A stretch of 64,000 nucleotides of DNA from Colletes latitarsis (taxonomy: Eukaryota; Arthropoda; Insecta; Hymenoptera; Colletidae): assembly GCF_051014445.1 (NCBI RefSeq), contig NW_027488378.1, forward strand, positions 3,534,001 through 3,598,000, in the 5' to 3' direction. How positions within the stretch are numbered: the first letter of the stretch is position 1; each line of letters opens with the position of its first letter. The position numbers were made by a program, and so were the translations under genes. Shown here piece after piece: positions 41,401-52,834 of this stretch. The notes under the pieces are model-generated. The model made no database searches. It was not told the origin of the DNA and was given only the letters and a program-made list of their open reading frames with translations.

Positions 41401-41602
41401 CCTCTCGATGGCCACAGTAGTTGGCAAGATGGTGGCCAGCGAGAGGACATGGCAAGTGGTGGCCTCCTTCTGTGAGGTAGTCATGTCACAGAAGGAGGCC
41501 GCCGAGCGGGCGCGTGAGCGGGCCGCGCATCCCGCTCGGAGAGGAAGGGCTCGGAGAGGGGCGAGGGCGAGGCGACCTTCTCCTCCTGGCCCCCTCCAAT
41601 AG
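38423..41602 (+). CDS. Element D ORF2, APE-type endonuclease and reverse transcriptase
   Basis: The frame is open without interruption to 41602. Conserved sequence begins at FTLLQANLARAR (38423), directly after the ORF1 stop in the -1 frame, with no ATG upstream, so initiation is unconventional. Counting from 38444 as residue 1, endonuclease motifs are EPY (28-30), LGDFNAHAAAWG (113-124), IDL (164-166) and SDH (190-192). Reverse transcriptase motifs are VAPGPDGVPG (437-446), FGFREGRST (535-543), ISIDIVNAFNTL (567-578), GVPQGSVLGPLLWN (626-639) and CYADDTLVL (658-666). A CCHC motif lies at C952, C955, H964 and C969. There is no RNase H domain, as usual for R1. The enzyme would nick the satellite and copy RNA at the nick. 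Confidence 0.92.
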   Translation, partial: FTLLQANLARARRAQDMFVHALRAQRVGLAIAAEPYMVPDQPNWVGSLCGLVAMVWAWPPDSPPVTILHRGRGFLAVQWGTIAVVGCYVSPNCDLATYAAYLDGVGGCIRRCLPRPILVLGDFNAHAAAWGNPRTNRRGEALLGWAAEHDLRLVNRGSEATFVGPQGTSVIDLTWATPAALRLVSGWRVAVEVATLSDHLYITMSVKAIPARREPLGRRRVADAVAQPRWSLKRVSWEMAEAAATVAAWSQPEDGPVNDVEQETEWFRGTFKEVCDASMPRTRPPRRQGAAYWWSPHIEQCNARCARARRRYTRARRSRRRRPTAEKMARIYEEFARERRILQRAIRDAKAQAWKDLLGELNRDPWGRPYKLVMDKLRPWAPPLTETLDLQFLEEVVSTLFPGSNRVGVPPPREPWDPSIWSQELEVTPEEMGRVVRRMGSRRVAPGPDGVPGQVLACALGALSPRFGRLLSGCLRRGVFPSPWKAARLVLLQKARRPASTPSAYRPVCLLDEAGKLFERIVAARLSNHLSTVGPDLAPCQFGFREGRSTLDAVQLVRSLSQGATSQGRVVLAISIDIVNAFNTLPRETIMGALDFHRVPPYLKRIVGSYLSDRWISCTGRDGVHMRRGVVRGVPQGSVLGPLLWNIGYDSVLRAPLPADVALACYADDTLVLVSGSDWRGTARAAEVAVDTVVAEIRRLGLEVAPQKTEAMYFEKLGPRGMPPAGLRIRVGTAYVEVKAHMKYLGLILDSRRRFVEHFDRLAPRVEKAAAALGRLLPNIGGPDVGVRRLYVEVVRSIALYGAPIWAPQLDASRRSTEMLRRVNRRLAIRVVRGYRTISHEAATTLACLPPLELLAWRNQLVFRHSRELQEAGRPPEERRQAVEATRRHAQRIVLFMWFHQLIQSGGATQRSVGAVLPHWQQWQDKQGRLSYRMTQVLTGHGCFGEYLCRIGKEATAVCHHCGDTQDTAQHTLAACPAWADERRVLQQEVGRNLSMATVVGKMVASERTWQVVASFCEVVMSQKEAAERARERAAHPARRGRARRGARARRPSPPGPLQ

Positions 41603-41990
41603 CTCCTGAAGAGGTGGGCGGCCCGTCAACTTTCACCTCCGGCCACCACGTCGATGGCCGAGAGATGGACGGGCCGCACGTGGGGGCTGCAGGTGCTGGG
41701 CGCTAGGGGCCCGAGCACCGAAAGCAGTGCCGGGGCCGCGGGCGTCGGGTGACCTGGCGTCTGCGGCGGAGAAATCATGGGGGGAGGGACACGTTGTCGT
41801 TCCCCCCGGGATGAGCCACGACAGGCAAGGCGCGGCGGGGGACTCCGTGATGTCTCACTAGAGTTCCCGGTCCCCCGCCGCTGCGCCCGAGAACGGTCAC
41901 CGTGGGGTTTTAGCCGGTAGGAGTCCGGCACTACCCCGAGGCCCTCCCCTGCTTAAGGGCCTCGGGGTGTCCATGAGGATTTCCCCACGT
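41603..41990 (+). promoter_or_regulatory. Structured 3' UTR of element D
   Basis: A 12-bp perfect stem (41832-41843 with 41870-41881) precedes GGTCACCGTGG at 41895. Then come TTTTAG, the small GCCGG/CCGGC stem, an 11-bp perfect hairpin (41934-41944 with 41957-41967), and GGATTTCCCCACGT directly before 26 A residues (41991-42016). The layout matches B closely and A in plan though not in stem sequence. Confidence 0.72.
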
Positions 41991-42016
41991 AAAAAAAAAA
42001 AAAAAAAAAAAAAAAA

Positions 42017-42032
42017 GGTCTGGGTTATGCCC
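42017..42032 (+). repeat. Right target-site duplication of element D
   Basis: GGTCTGGGTTATGCCC, exact copy of 35265-35280, directly after the poly(A). Confidence 0.9.
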
Positions 42033-42300
42033 GTATCTGCCTCATGATTTTGCCTTTTCCGCATTCTTGTTTGCCAGATCCTTGGTTTTCTCTGGTATGA
42101 ATCACGTAGTAATGTGGTACCACAGCGAAACAGATAATTAAACCTGGTTTCGATCAATATTTTAGAGGATAACACCGGTTAGGTCTGGGTTAGGTCTGGG
42201 TTATGCCCGCATCTGGCTCATGACTTTGCCTTTTCCGCAAACTTGTAGGCCAGATCCTTGGTTTTCTCTGGTTTGAATCACGTAGTAATGTGGTACCACA

Positions 42301-45300
42301 CTGAAACAGTCAATAAAACCTGGTTTCGATCAATATTTTAGAGGACAACACCGGTTAGATCTGGGTTAGGTCTGGATTATGCCCGCATCTCGCTCATGAT
42401 TTTGCCTTTTCCGCATACTTGTTGGCCAGATCCTTGGTTTTCTCTGGCTTGAATTACGTAGTAATGTGGTACCACACTGGAACAGTCAATGAACCCGGTT
42501 TCGATCAATATCTTAGAGGATAACACCGGTTAGGTCTGGGTTAGGTCTGGGTTGTGCCCGCATCTGGCTCATGATTTTGCCTTTTCCGCATACTTGTTGG
42601 CCAGATCCTTGGTTTTCTCTGGCTTGAATTACGTAGTAATGTGGTACCACACTGGAACAGTCAATGAACCCGGTTTCGATCAATATCTTAGAGGATAACA
42701 CCGGTTAGGTCTGGGTTAGGTCTGGGTTGTGCCCCCATCTCGCCCATGATTTTGCCCTCTGCGCATACTTGTTGGCCAGATCCTGGGTTTTTTCGGGTTT
42801 GAATCACATAATAATGTGGTACCACATAGAAACAGTCAATTAAACCTGGTTTCGATCAATATTTTAGAAGATAATACCGGTTAGGTCCAGGTTTGGCCTG
42901 GGTTATGCCCGCATCTCGCTCATGATTTTGCCTTTTCCGCATACTTGTTGGCCAGATCCTTGGTTTTCTCTGGTTTGAATTACGGAGTAATGTGGTACCA
43001 CACTGGAACAGTCCATTAAACCTGGTTTCGATCAATATTTTCGAGGATAACACCGGTTTGGTCTGGGTTAGGTCTGGGTTATGCCCGCATCTGGCTCATG
43101 ATTTTGCCTTTTCCGCATACTTGTTGGCCAGATCCTTGGTTTTCTCTGGTTTGAATTACGTAGTAATGTGGTACCACACTGGAACAGTCCATTAAACCTG
43201 GTTTCGATCAATATTTTCGAGGATAACACCGGCTAGGTCTGGGTTAGGTCTGGGTTATGCCCGCATCAGGCTCATGATTTTGCCTTTTCCGCATACTTGT
43301 TGGCCAGATCCTTAATTTCTCTGGTTTGAATCACGTAGTAATGTGGTTCCACAGCGAAACAGTCAATTAAACCTGGTTTCGACCCACATTTTAGAGGATC
43401 ACACCGGTTAGGTCTGGGTTAGGTCTGGGTTATGCCCGCAACTGGCTCATGATTTTGCATTCTTCGAATACTTGTTGGCCAGATCCTGGGTTTTTTCCTG
43501 TTTGAATCACGTAGTATTGTGGTACCACATTGACACAGTCAATTAAACCTGGTTTCGATCAATATCTTAGAGGATAACACCGGTTAGGTCTGGGTTAGGT
43601 CTGGGTTGTGCCCGCATCTCGCTCATGATTTTGCCTTTTTCATGTACTTGTTGGCCAGATCTTGTGTTTTTTCGGGTTTGAATCATATAGTAATGTGGTA
43701 CCACAGCGAAACAGGCAATTAAACCTGGTTTCGATCAATATTTTAGAGGATTACACCGGTTAGGTCTGGGTTAGGTCTGGGTTATGCCCGCATCTGGCCC
43801 ATGATTTTAGCTTCTTCACATACTTGTTGGACAGATCCTGGGTTTTTTCGGGTTTGAATCACCTAGTAATGTGGTACCACACTGAAACAGACAATTAAAC
43901 CTGGTTTCGATCAATATTTCAGATGATAAAACCGGTTAAGTCTGGGATAGTTCTGGGTTATGCCCGCATCTAGCTCATGATTTTGCCTTTTCCGCATTCT
44001 TGTTGGCCAGATCCTGGATTTTTTCGGGTTTGAATCACGTAGTATTGTGGTACCACATTGAAACAGACAATTAAACCTGGTTTCGATCAATATTTTAGAG
44101 GATAACACCGGTTAGGTCTGGGTTAGGTCTGGATTATGCCCGCATCTGGCTCATGATTTTGCCTTCTTCGCATACTTGTTGGTCAGATCCGGGGTTTTTT
44201 AGGGTTCGAGTCACGTAGTAATGTGGTTCCACACTGAAACAGTCCATTAAACTTGGTTTCGATCAGTATTTCAGATGATAAAACCGGTTAAGTCTGGGAT
44301 AGTTCTGGGTTATGCCCGCATCTAGCTCATGATTTTGCCTTTTCCGCATTCTTGTTGGCCAGATCCTGGATTTTTTCGGGTTTGAATCACGTAGTATTGT
44401 GGTACCACATTGAAACAGACTATTAAACCTGGTTTCGATCAATATTTTAGAGGATAACACCGGTTAGGTCTGGGTTAGGTCTGGGTTATGCCCGCATCAG
44501 GCTCATGATTTTGCCTTCTTCGCAACCTTGTTGGTCAGATCCAGGGTTTTTTAGGGTTCGAGTCACGTAGTAATGTGGTTCCACACTGAAACAGTCCATT
44601 AAACCTGGTTTCGATCAATATTTTAGAGGATAAGACCGGTTAGGTCTGGGTTAGGTCTGGGTTATGCCCGCATCAGGCTCATGCTTTTGCCTTTTCCGCA
44701 TACTTGTTGGCCAGATCCTTAATTTCTCTGGTTTGAATCACGTAGTAATGTGGTACCACAGCGAAACAGTTAATTAAACCTGGTTCCGATCCACATTTTA
44801 GAGGACAACACCGGTTAGGTCTGGGTTAGGTCTGGGTTATGCCCGCAACTGGCTCATGATTTTGCCTTCTTCGAATACTTGTTGGCCAGATCCTTGGTTT
44901 TCTCTGGTTTGAATCACGTAGTAATATGGCACCACAATGAAACAGCCAATTAAACCTGGATTCGGTCAGTATTTTAGTCGGTAACACCGGTTAGGTCTGG
45001 GTTAGGTCTGGGTTATGCCCGCATCAGGCTCATGCTTTTGCCTTTTCCGCATACTTGTTGGCCAGATCCTTAATTTCTCTGGTTTGAATCACGTAGTAAT
45101 GTGGTACCACAGCGAAACAGTTAATTAAACCTGGTTCCGATCCACATTTTAGAGGACAACACCGGTTAAGTCTGGGATAGTTCTGGGTTATGCCCGCATC
45201 TAGCTCATGATTTTGCCTTTTCCGCATTCTTGTTGGCCAGATCCTGGATTTTTTCGGGTTTGAATCACGTAGTATTGTGGTACCACACTGAAACAGACAA

Positions 45301-46166
45301 TTAAACCTGGTTTCGATCAATATTTTAGAGGATAACACCGGCTAGGTCTGGGTTAGGTCTGGGTTATGCCCGCAACTGGCTCATGATTTTGCCTTCTTCG
45401 AATACTTGTTGGCCAGATCCTTGGTTTTCACTGGTTTGAATCACGTAGTAATATGGTACCACAATGAAACAGCCAATTAAACCTGGATTCGGTCTGTATT
45501 TTAGTCGGTAACACCGGTAAGGTATGAGTTAGGTCTGGGTTATGCCCGCATCTGGCTCATGATTTTGCCTTCTTCCCTTACTTGTTGGCCAGATCCTGGG
45601 TTGTTTCGGGTTTGAATCAGGTAGTAATGTGGTACCACGGCCAAACAGGCCATTAAACTTGGTTTCGATGCATATTTTAGAGGATAACACCGGTTAGGTA
45701 TGAGTTAGGTCTGGGTTATGCCCGCATCTGGCTCATGATTTTGCCTTCTTCCCTTACTTGTTGGCCAGATCCTGGGTTGTTTCGGGTTTGAATCACGTAG
45801 TAATGTGGTACCACGGCCAAACAGGCCATTAAACTTGGTTTCGATGCATATTTTAGAGGATAACACCGGTTAGGTCTGGGTTAGGTCCGGGTTATGCCCG
45901 CATCTGGCACATGATTTTGCCTTCTTCGCATACTTGTTGCCAGATCCTTGGTTTTCTCTGGTATGAATCACGTAGTAATGTGGTACCACAGCGAAACAGA
46001 TAATTAAACCTGGTTTCGATCAATATTTCAGACGATAAAACCGGCTAAGTCTGGGATAGTTCTGGGTTATGCCCGCATCTAGCTCATGATTTTGCCTTTT
46101 CCGCATTCTTGTTGGCCAGATCCTGGATTTTTTCGGGTTTGAATCACGTAGTAATGTGGTACCACA
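42301..46166 (+). repeat. Higher-order repeat of the 3702-bp family, copy 1 (3866 bp)
   Basis: Starts at CTGAAACAGTCAATAAAACC, as do the copies at 46167 and 49869. It is 164 bp longer than the next copy and differs in part of its interior (42.9-43.4 kb has GAATTACG-type monomers not found in the later copies). The last 2.2 kb aligns at a strict 3702-bp offset. Confidence 0.8.
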
Positions 46167-49100
46167 CTGAAACAGTCAATAAAACCTGGTTTCGATCAAT
46201 ATTTTAGAGGACAACACCGGTTAGATCTGGGTTAGGTCTGGATTATGCCCGCATCTCGCTCATGATTTTGCCTTTTCCGCATACTTGTTGGCCAGATCCT
46301 TGGTTTTCTCTGGCTTGAATTACGTAGTAATGTGGTACCACACTGGAACAGTCAATGAACCCGGTTTCGATCAATATCTTAGAGGATAACACCGGTTAGG
46401 TCTGGGTTAGGTCTGGGTTGTGCCCGCATCTGGCTCATGATTTTGCCTTTTCCGCATACTTGTTGGCCAGATCCTTGGTTTTCTCTGGCTTGAATTACGT
46501 AGTAATGTGGTACCACACTGGAACAGTCAATGAACCCGGTTTCGATCAATATCTTAGAGGATAACACCGGTTAGGTCTGGGTTAGGTCTGGGTTGTGCCC
46601 CCATCTCGCCCATGATTTTGCCCTCTGCGCATACTTGTTGGCCAGATCCTGGGTTTTTTCGGGTTTGAATCACATAATAATGTGGTACCACATAGAAACA
46701 GTCAATTAAACCTGGTTTCGATCAATATTTTAGAAGATAATACCGGTTAGGTCCAGGTTTGGCCTGGGTTATGCCCGCATCTCGCTCATGATTTTGCCTT
46801 TCTCATGTACTTGTTGGCCAGATCTTGTGTTTTTTCGGGTTTGAATCATATAGTGATGTGGTACCACAGCGAAACAGGCAATTAAACCTGGTTTCGATCA
46901 ATATTTTAGAGGATACAACCGGTTAGGTCTGGGTTAGGTCTAGGTTATTCCCGCATCTGACTCATGATTTTACCTTCTTCGCATTCTTGTTGGCCAGATC
47001 CTGGGTTTTTTCCTGTTTGAATCACGTAGTATTGTGGTACCACACTGAAACAGACAATTAAACATGGTTTCGATCAATATTTTCGAGGATAACACCGGTT
47101 AGGTCTGGGTTAGGTCTGGGTTAGGTCTGGGTTATGCCCGCAACTGGCTCATGATTTTGCATTCTTCGAATACTTGTTGGCCAGATCCTGGGTTTTTTCC
47201 TGTTTGAATCACGTAGTATTGTGGTACCACATTGACACAGTCAATTAAACCTGGTTTCGATCAATATCTTAGAGGATAACACCGGTTAGGTCTGGGTTAG
47301 GTCTGGGTTGTGCCCGCATCTCGCTCATGATTTTGCCTTTTTCATGTACTTGTTGGCCATATCTTGTGTTTTTTCGGGTTTGAATCATATAGTAATGTGG
47401 TACCACAGCGAAACAGGCAATTAAACCTGGTTTCGATCAATATTTTAGAGGATTACACCGGTTAGGTCTGGGTTAGGTCTGGGTTATGCCCGCATCTGGC
47501 CCATGATTTTAGCTTCTTCACATACTTGTTGGACAGATCCTGGGTTTTTTCGGGTTTGAATCACGTAGTAATGTGGTACCACACTGAAACAGACAATTAA
47601 ACCTGGTTTCGATCAATATTTCAGATGATAAAACCGGTTAAGTCTGGGATAGTTCTGGGTTATGCCCGCATCTAGCTCATGATTTTGCCTTTTCCGCATT
47701 CTTGTTGGCCAGAACCTGGATTTTTTCGGGTTTGAATCACGTAGTATTGTGGTACCACATTGAAACAGACAATTAAACCTGGTTTCGATCAATATTTTAG
47801 AGGATAACACCGGTTAGGTCTGGGTTAGGTCTGGATTATGCCCGCATCTGGCTCATGATTTTGCCTTCTTCGCATACTTGTTGGTCAGATCCGGGGTTTT
47901 TTAGGGTTCGAGTCACGTAGTAATGTGGTTCCACACTGAAACAGTCCATTAAACCTGGTTTCGATCAGTATTTCAGATGATAAAACCGGTTAAGTCTGGG
48001 ATAGTTCTGGGTTATGCCCGCATCTAGCTCATGATTTTGCCTTTTCCGCATTCTTGTTGGCCAGATCCTGGATTTTTTCGGGTTTGAATCACGTAGTATT
48101 GTGGTACCACATTGAAACAGACTATTAAACCTGGTTTCGATCAATATTTTAGAGGATAACACCGGTTAGGTCTGGGTTAGGTCTGGGTTATGCCCGCATC
48201 AGGCTCATGATTTTGCCTTCTTCGCAACCTTGTTGGTCTGATCCTGGGTTTTTTAGGGTTCGAGTCACGTAGTAATGTGGTTCCACACTGAAACAGTCCA
48301 TTAAACCTGGTTTCGATCAATATTTTAGAGGATAAGACCGGTTAGGTCTGGGTTAGGTCTGGGTTATGCCCGCATCAGGCTCATGCTTTTGCCTTTTCCG
48401 CATACTTGTTGGCCAGATCCTTAATTTCTCTGGTTTGAATCACGTAGTAATGTGGTACCACAGCGAAACAGTTAATTAAACCTGGTTCCGATCCACATTT
48501 TAGAGGACAACACCGGTTAGGTCTGGGTTAGGTCTGGGTTATGCCCGCAACTGGCTCATGATTTTGCCTTCTTCGAATACTTGTTGGCCAGATCCTTGGT
48601 TTTCTCTGGTTTGAATCACGTAGTAATATGGCACCACAATGAAACAGCCAATTAAACCTGGATTCGGTCAGTATTTTAGTCGGTAACACCGGTTAGGTCT
48701 GGGTTAGGTCTGGGTTATGCCCGCATCAGGCTCATGCTTTTGCCTTTTCCGCATACTTGTTGGCCAGATCCTTAATTTCTCTGGTTTGAATCACGTAGTA
48801 ATGTGGTACCACAGCGAAACAGTTAATTAAACCTGGTTCCGATCCACATTTTAGAGGACAACACCGGTTAAGTCTGGGATAGTTCTGGGTTATGCCCGCA
48901 TCTAGCTCATGATTTTGCCTTTTCCGCATTCTTGTTGGCCAGATCCTGGATTTTTTCGGGTTTGAATCACGTAGTATTGTGGTACCACACTGAAACAGAC
49001 AATTAAACCTGGTTTCGATCAATATTTTAGAGGATAACACCGGCTAGGTCTGGGTTAGGTCTGGGTTATGCCCGCAACTGGCTCATGATTTTGCCTTCTT

Positions 49101-49868
49101 CGAATACTTGTTGGCCAGATCCTTGGTTTTCACTGGTTTGAATCACGTAGTAATATGGTACCACAATGAAACAGCCAATTAAACCTGGATTCGGTCTGTA
49201 TTTTAGTCGGTAACACCGGTAAGGTATGAGTTAGGTCTGGGTTATGCCCGCATCTGGCTCATGATTTTGCCTTCTTCCCTTACTTGTTGGCCAGATCCTG
49301 GGTTGTTTCGGGTTTGAATCAGGTAGTAATGTGGTACCACGGCCAAACAGGCCATTAAACTTGGTTTCGATGCATATTTTAGAGGATAACACCGGTTAGG
49401 TATGAGTTAGGTCTGGGTTATGCCCGCATCTGGCTCATGATTTTGCCTTCTTCCCTTACTTGTTGGCCAGATCCTGGGTTGTTTCGGGTTTGAATCACGT
49501 AGTAATGTGGTACCACGGCCAAACAGGCCATTAAACTTGGTTTCGATGCATATTTTAGAGGATAACACCGGTTAGGTCTGGGTTAGGTCCGGGTTATGCC
49601 CGCATCTGGCACATGATTTTGCCTTCTTCGCATACTTGTTGCCAGATCCTTGGTTTTCTCTGGTATGAATCACGTAGTAATGTGGTACCACAGCGAAACA
49701 GATAATTAAACCTGGTTTCGATCAATATTTCAGACGATAAAACCGGCTAAGTCTGGGATAGTTCTGGGTTATGCCCGCATCTAGCTCATGATTTTGCCTT
49801 TTCCGCATTCTTGTTGGCCAGATCCTGGATTTTTTCGGGTTTGAATCACGTAGTAATGTGGTACCACA
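46167..49868 (+). repeat. Higher-order repeat, copy 2 (3702 bp)
   Basis: About 21 monomers, and by eye almost identical to the copy at 49869. It includes a monomer with three GGTCTGGGTTA units (near 47097-47130). Confidence 0.9.
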
Positions 49869-52834
49869 CTGAAACAGTCAATAAAACCTGGTTTCGATCA
49901 ATATTTTAGAGGACAACACCGGTTAGATCTGGGTTAGGTCTGGATTATGCCCGCATCTCGCTCATGATTTTGCCTTTTCCGCATACTTGTTGGCCAGATC
50001 CTTGGTTTTCTCTGGCTTGAATTACGTAGTAATGTGGTACCACACTGGAACAGTCAATGAACCCGGTTTCGATCAATATCTTAGAGGATAACACCGGTTA
50101 GGTCTGGGTTAGGTCTGGGTTGTGCCCGCATCTGGCTCATGATTTTGCCTTTTCCGCATACTTGTTGGCCAGATCCTTGGTTTTCTCTGGCTTGAATTAC
50201 GTAGTAATGTGGTACCACACTGGAACAGTCAATGAACCCGGTTTCGATCAATATCTTAGAGGATAACACCGGTTAGGTCTGGGTTAGGTCTGGGTTGTGC
50301 CCCCATCTCGCCCATGATTTTGCCCTCTGCGCATACTTGTTGGCCAGATCCTGGGTTTTTTCGGGTTTGAATCACATAATAATGTGGTACCACATAGAAA
50401 CAGTCAATTAAACCTGGTTTCGATCAATATTTTAGAAGATAATACCGGTTAGGTCCAGGTTTGGCCTGGGTTATGCCCGCATCTCGCTCATGATTTTGCC
50501 TTTCTCATGTACTTGTTGGCCAGATCTTGTGTTTTTTCGGGTTTGAATCATATAGTGATGTGGTACCACAGCGAAACAGGCAATTAAACCTGGTTTCGAT
50601 CAATATTTTAGAGGATACAACCGGTTAGGTCTGGGTTAGGTCTAGGTTATTCCCGCATCTGACTCATGATTTTACCTTCTTCGCATTCTTGTTGGCCAGA
50701 TCCTGGGTTTTTTCCTGTTTGAATCACGTAGTATTGTGGTACCACACTGAAACAGACAATTAAACATGGTTTCGATCAATATTTTCGAGGATAACACCGG
50801 TTAGGTCTGGGTTAGGTCTGGGTTAGGTCTGGGTTATGCCCGCAACTGGCTCATGATTTTGCATTCTTCGAATACTTGTTGGCCAGATCCTGGGTTTTTT
50901 CCTGTTTGAATCACGTAGTATTGTGGTACCACATTGACACAGTCAATTAAACCTGGTTTCGATCAATATCTTAGAGGATAACACCGGTTAGGTCTGGGTT
51001 AGGTCTGGGTTGTGCCCGCATCTCGCTCATGATTTTGCCTTTTTCATGTACTTGTTGGCCATATCTTGTGTTTTTTCGGGTTTGAATCATATAGTAATGT
51101 GGTACCACAGCGAAACAGGCAATTAAACCTGGTTTCGATCAATATTTTAGAGGATTACACCGGTTAGGTCTGGGTTAGGTCTGGGTTATGCCCGCATCTG
51201 GCCCATGATTTTAGCTTCTTCACATACTTGTTGGACAGATCCTGGGTTTTTTCGGGTTTGAATCACGTAGTAATGTGGTACCACACTGAAACAGACAATT
51301 AAACCTGGTTTCGATCAATATTTCAGATGATAAAACCGGTTAAGTCTGGGATAGTTCTGGGTTATGCCCGCATCTAGCTCATGATTTTGCCTTTTCCGCA
51401 TTCTTGTTGGCCAGAACCTGGATTTTTTCGGGTTTGAATCACGTAGTATTGTGGTACCACATTGAAACAGACAATTAAACCTGGTTTCGATCAATATTTT
51501 AGAGGATAACACCGGTTAGGTCTGGGTTAGGTCTGGATTATGCCCGCATCTGGCTCATGATTTTGCCTTCTTCGCATACTTGTTGGTCAGATCCGGGGTT
51601 TTTTAGGGTTCGAGTCACGTAGTAATGTGGTTCCACACTGAAACAGTCCATTAAACCTGGTTTCGATCAGTATTTCAGATGATAAAACCGGTTAAGTCTG
51701 GGATAGTTCTGGGTTATGCCCGCATCTAGCTCATGATTTTGCCTTTTCCGCATTCTTGTTGGCCAGATCCTGGATTTTTTCGGGTTTGAATCACGTAGTA
51801 TTGTGGTACCACATTGAAACAGACTATTAAACCTGGTTTCGATCAATATTTTAGAGGATAACACCGGTTAGGTCTGGGTTAGGTCTGGGTTATGCCCGCA
51901 TCAGGCTCATGATTTTGCCTTCTTCGCAACCTTGTTGGTCTGATCCTGGGTTTTTTAGGGTTCGAGTCACGTAGTAATGTGGTTCCACACTGAAACAGTC
52001 CATTAAACCTGGTTTCGATCAATATTTTAGAGGATAAGACCGGTTAGGTCTGGGTTAGGTCTGGGTTATGCCCGCATCAGGCTCATGCTTTTGCCTTTTC
52101 CGCATACTTGTTGGCCAGATCCTTAATTTCTCTGGTTTGAATCACGTAGTAATGTGGTACCACAGCGAAACAGTTAATTAAACCTGGTTCCGATCCACAT
52201 TTTAGAGGACAACACCGGTTAGGTCTGGGTTAGGTCTGGGTTATGCCCGCAACTGGCTCATGATTTTGCCTTCTTCGAATACTTGTTGGCCAGATCCTTG
52301 GTTTTCTCTGGTTTGAATCACGTAGTAATATGGCACCACAATGAAACAGCCAATTAAACCTGGATTCGGTCAGTATTTTAGTCGGTAACACTGGTTAGGT
52401 CTGGGTTAGGTCTGGGTTATGCCCGCATCAGGCTCATGCTTTTGCCTTTTCCGCATACTTGTTGGCCAGATCCTTAATTTCTCTGGTTTGAATCACGTAG
52501 TAATGTGGTACCACAGCGAAACAGTTAATTAAACCTGGTTCCGATCCACATTTTAGAGGACAACACCGGTTAAGTCTGGGATAGTTCTGGGTTATGCCCG
52601 CATCTAGCTCATGATTTTGCCTTTTCCGCATTCTTGTTGGCCAGATCCTGGATTTTTTCGGGTTTGGATCACGTAGTATTGTGGTACCACACTGAAACAG
52701 ACAATTAAACCTGGTTTCGATCAATATTTTAGAGGATAACACCGGCTAGGTCTGGGTTAGGTCTGGGTTATGCCCGCAACTGGCTCATGATTTTGCCTTC
52801 TTCGAATACTTGTTGGCCAGATCCTTGGTTTTCT
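49869..52834 (+). repeat. Higher-order repeat, copy 3 (incomplete)
   Basis: Matches copy 2 at 3702-bp offset up to about 52834, where the variant TTCACTGG expected from copy 2 is replaced by TTCTCTGG, and the preceding three monomers are repeated (52434-52960 and 52961-53269 share a 527-bp offset). Confidence 0.85.

Larger units (their letters stand above)
35281..42016 (+). mobile_element. Element D: full-length, apparently intact R1-clade retrotransposon
   Basis: 6736 bp with a 5' UTR (794 bp), ORF1 (781 residues), an uninterrupted ORF2 (about 1059 residues), a structured 3' UTR, a 26-base pure poly(A) and a 16-bp exact target duplication in the satellite. No frame-breaking lesion or altered catalytic residue was seen. 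It shares ORF1, ORF2 and 3' UTR with B but has an unrelated 5' UTR. A clean tail and exact duplication suggest recent insertion. Autonomy is inferred, not shown. Confidence 0.92.

Noticed and set aside
36075..41602. RNase H domain or protease in the retrotransposons
   Set aside because: After the reverse transcriptase only a CCHC motif and a basic tail are seen, as usual for the R1 clade.
6163..42032. rDNA-inserted R1 elements
   Set aside because: No 28S rDNA flanks any element; all outer flanks are the 176-bp satellite.
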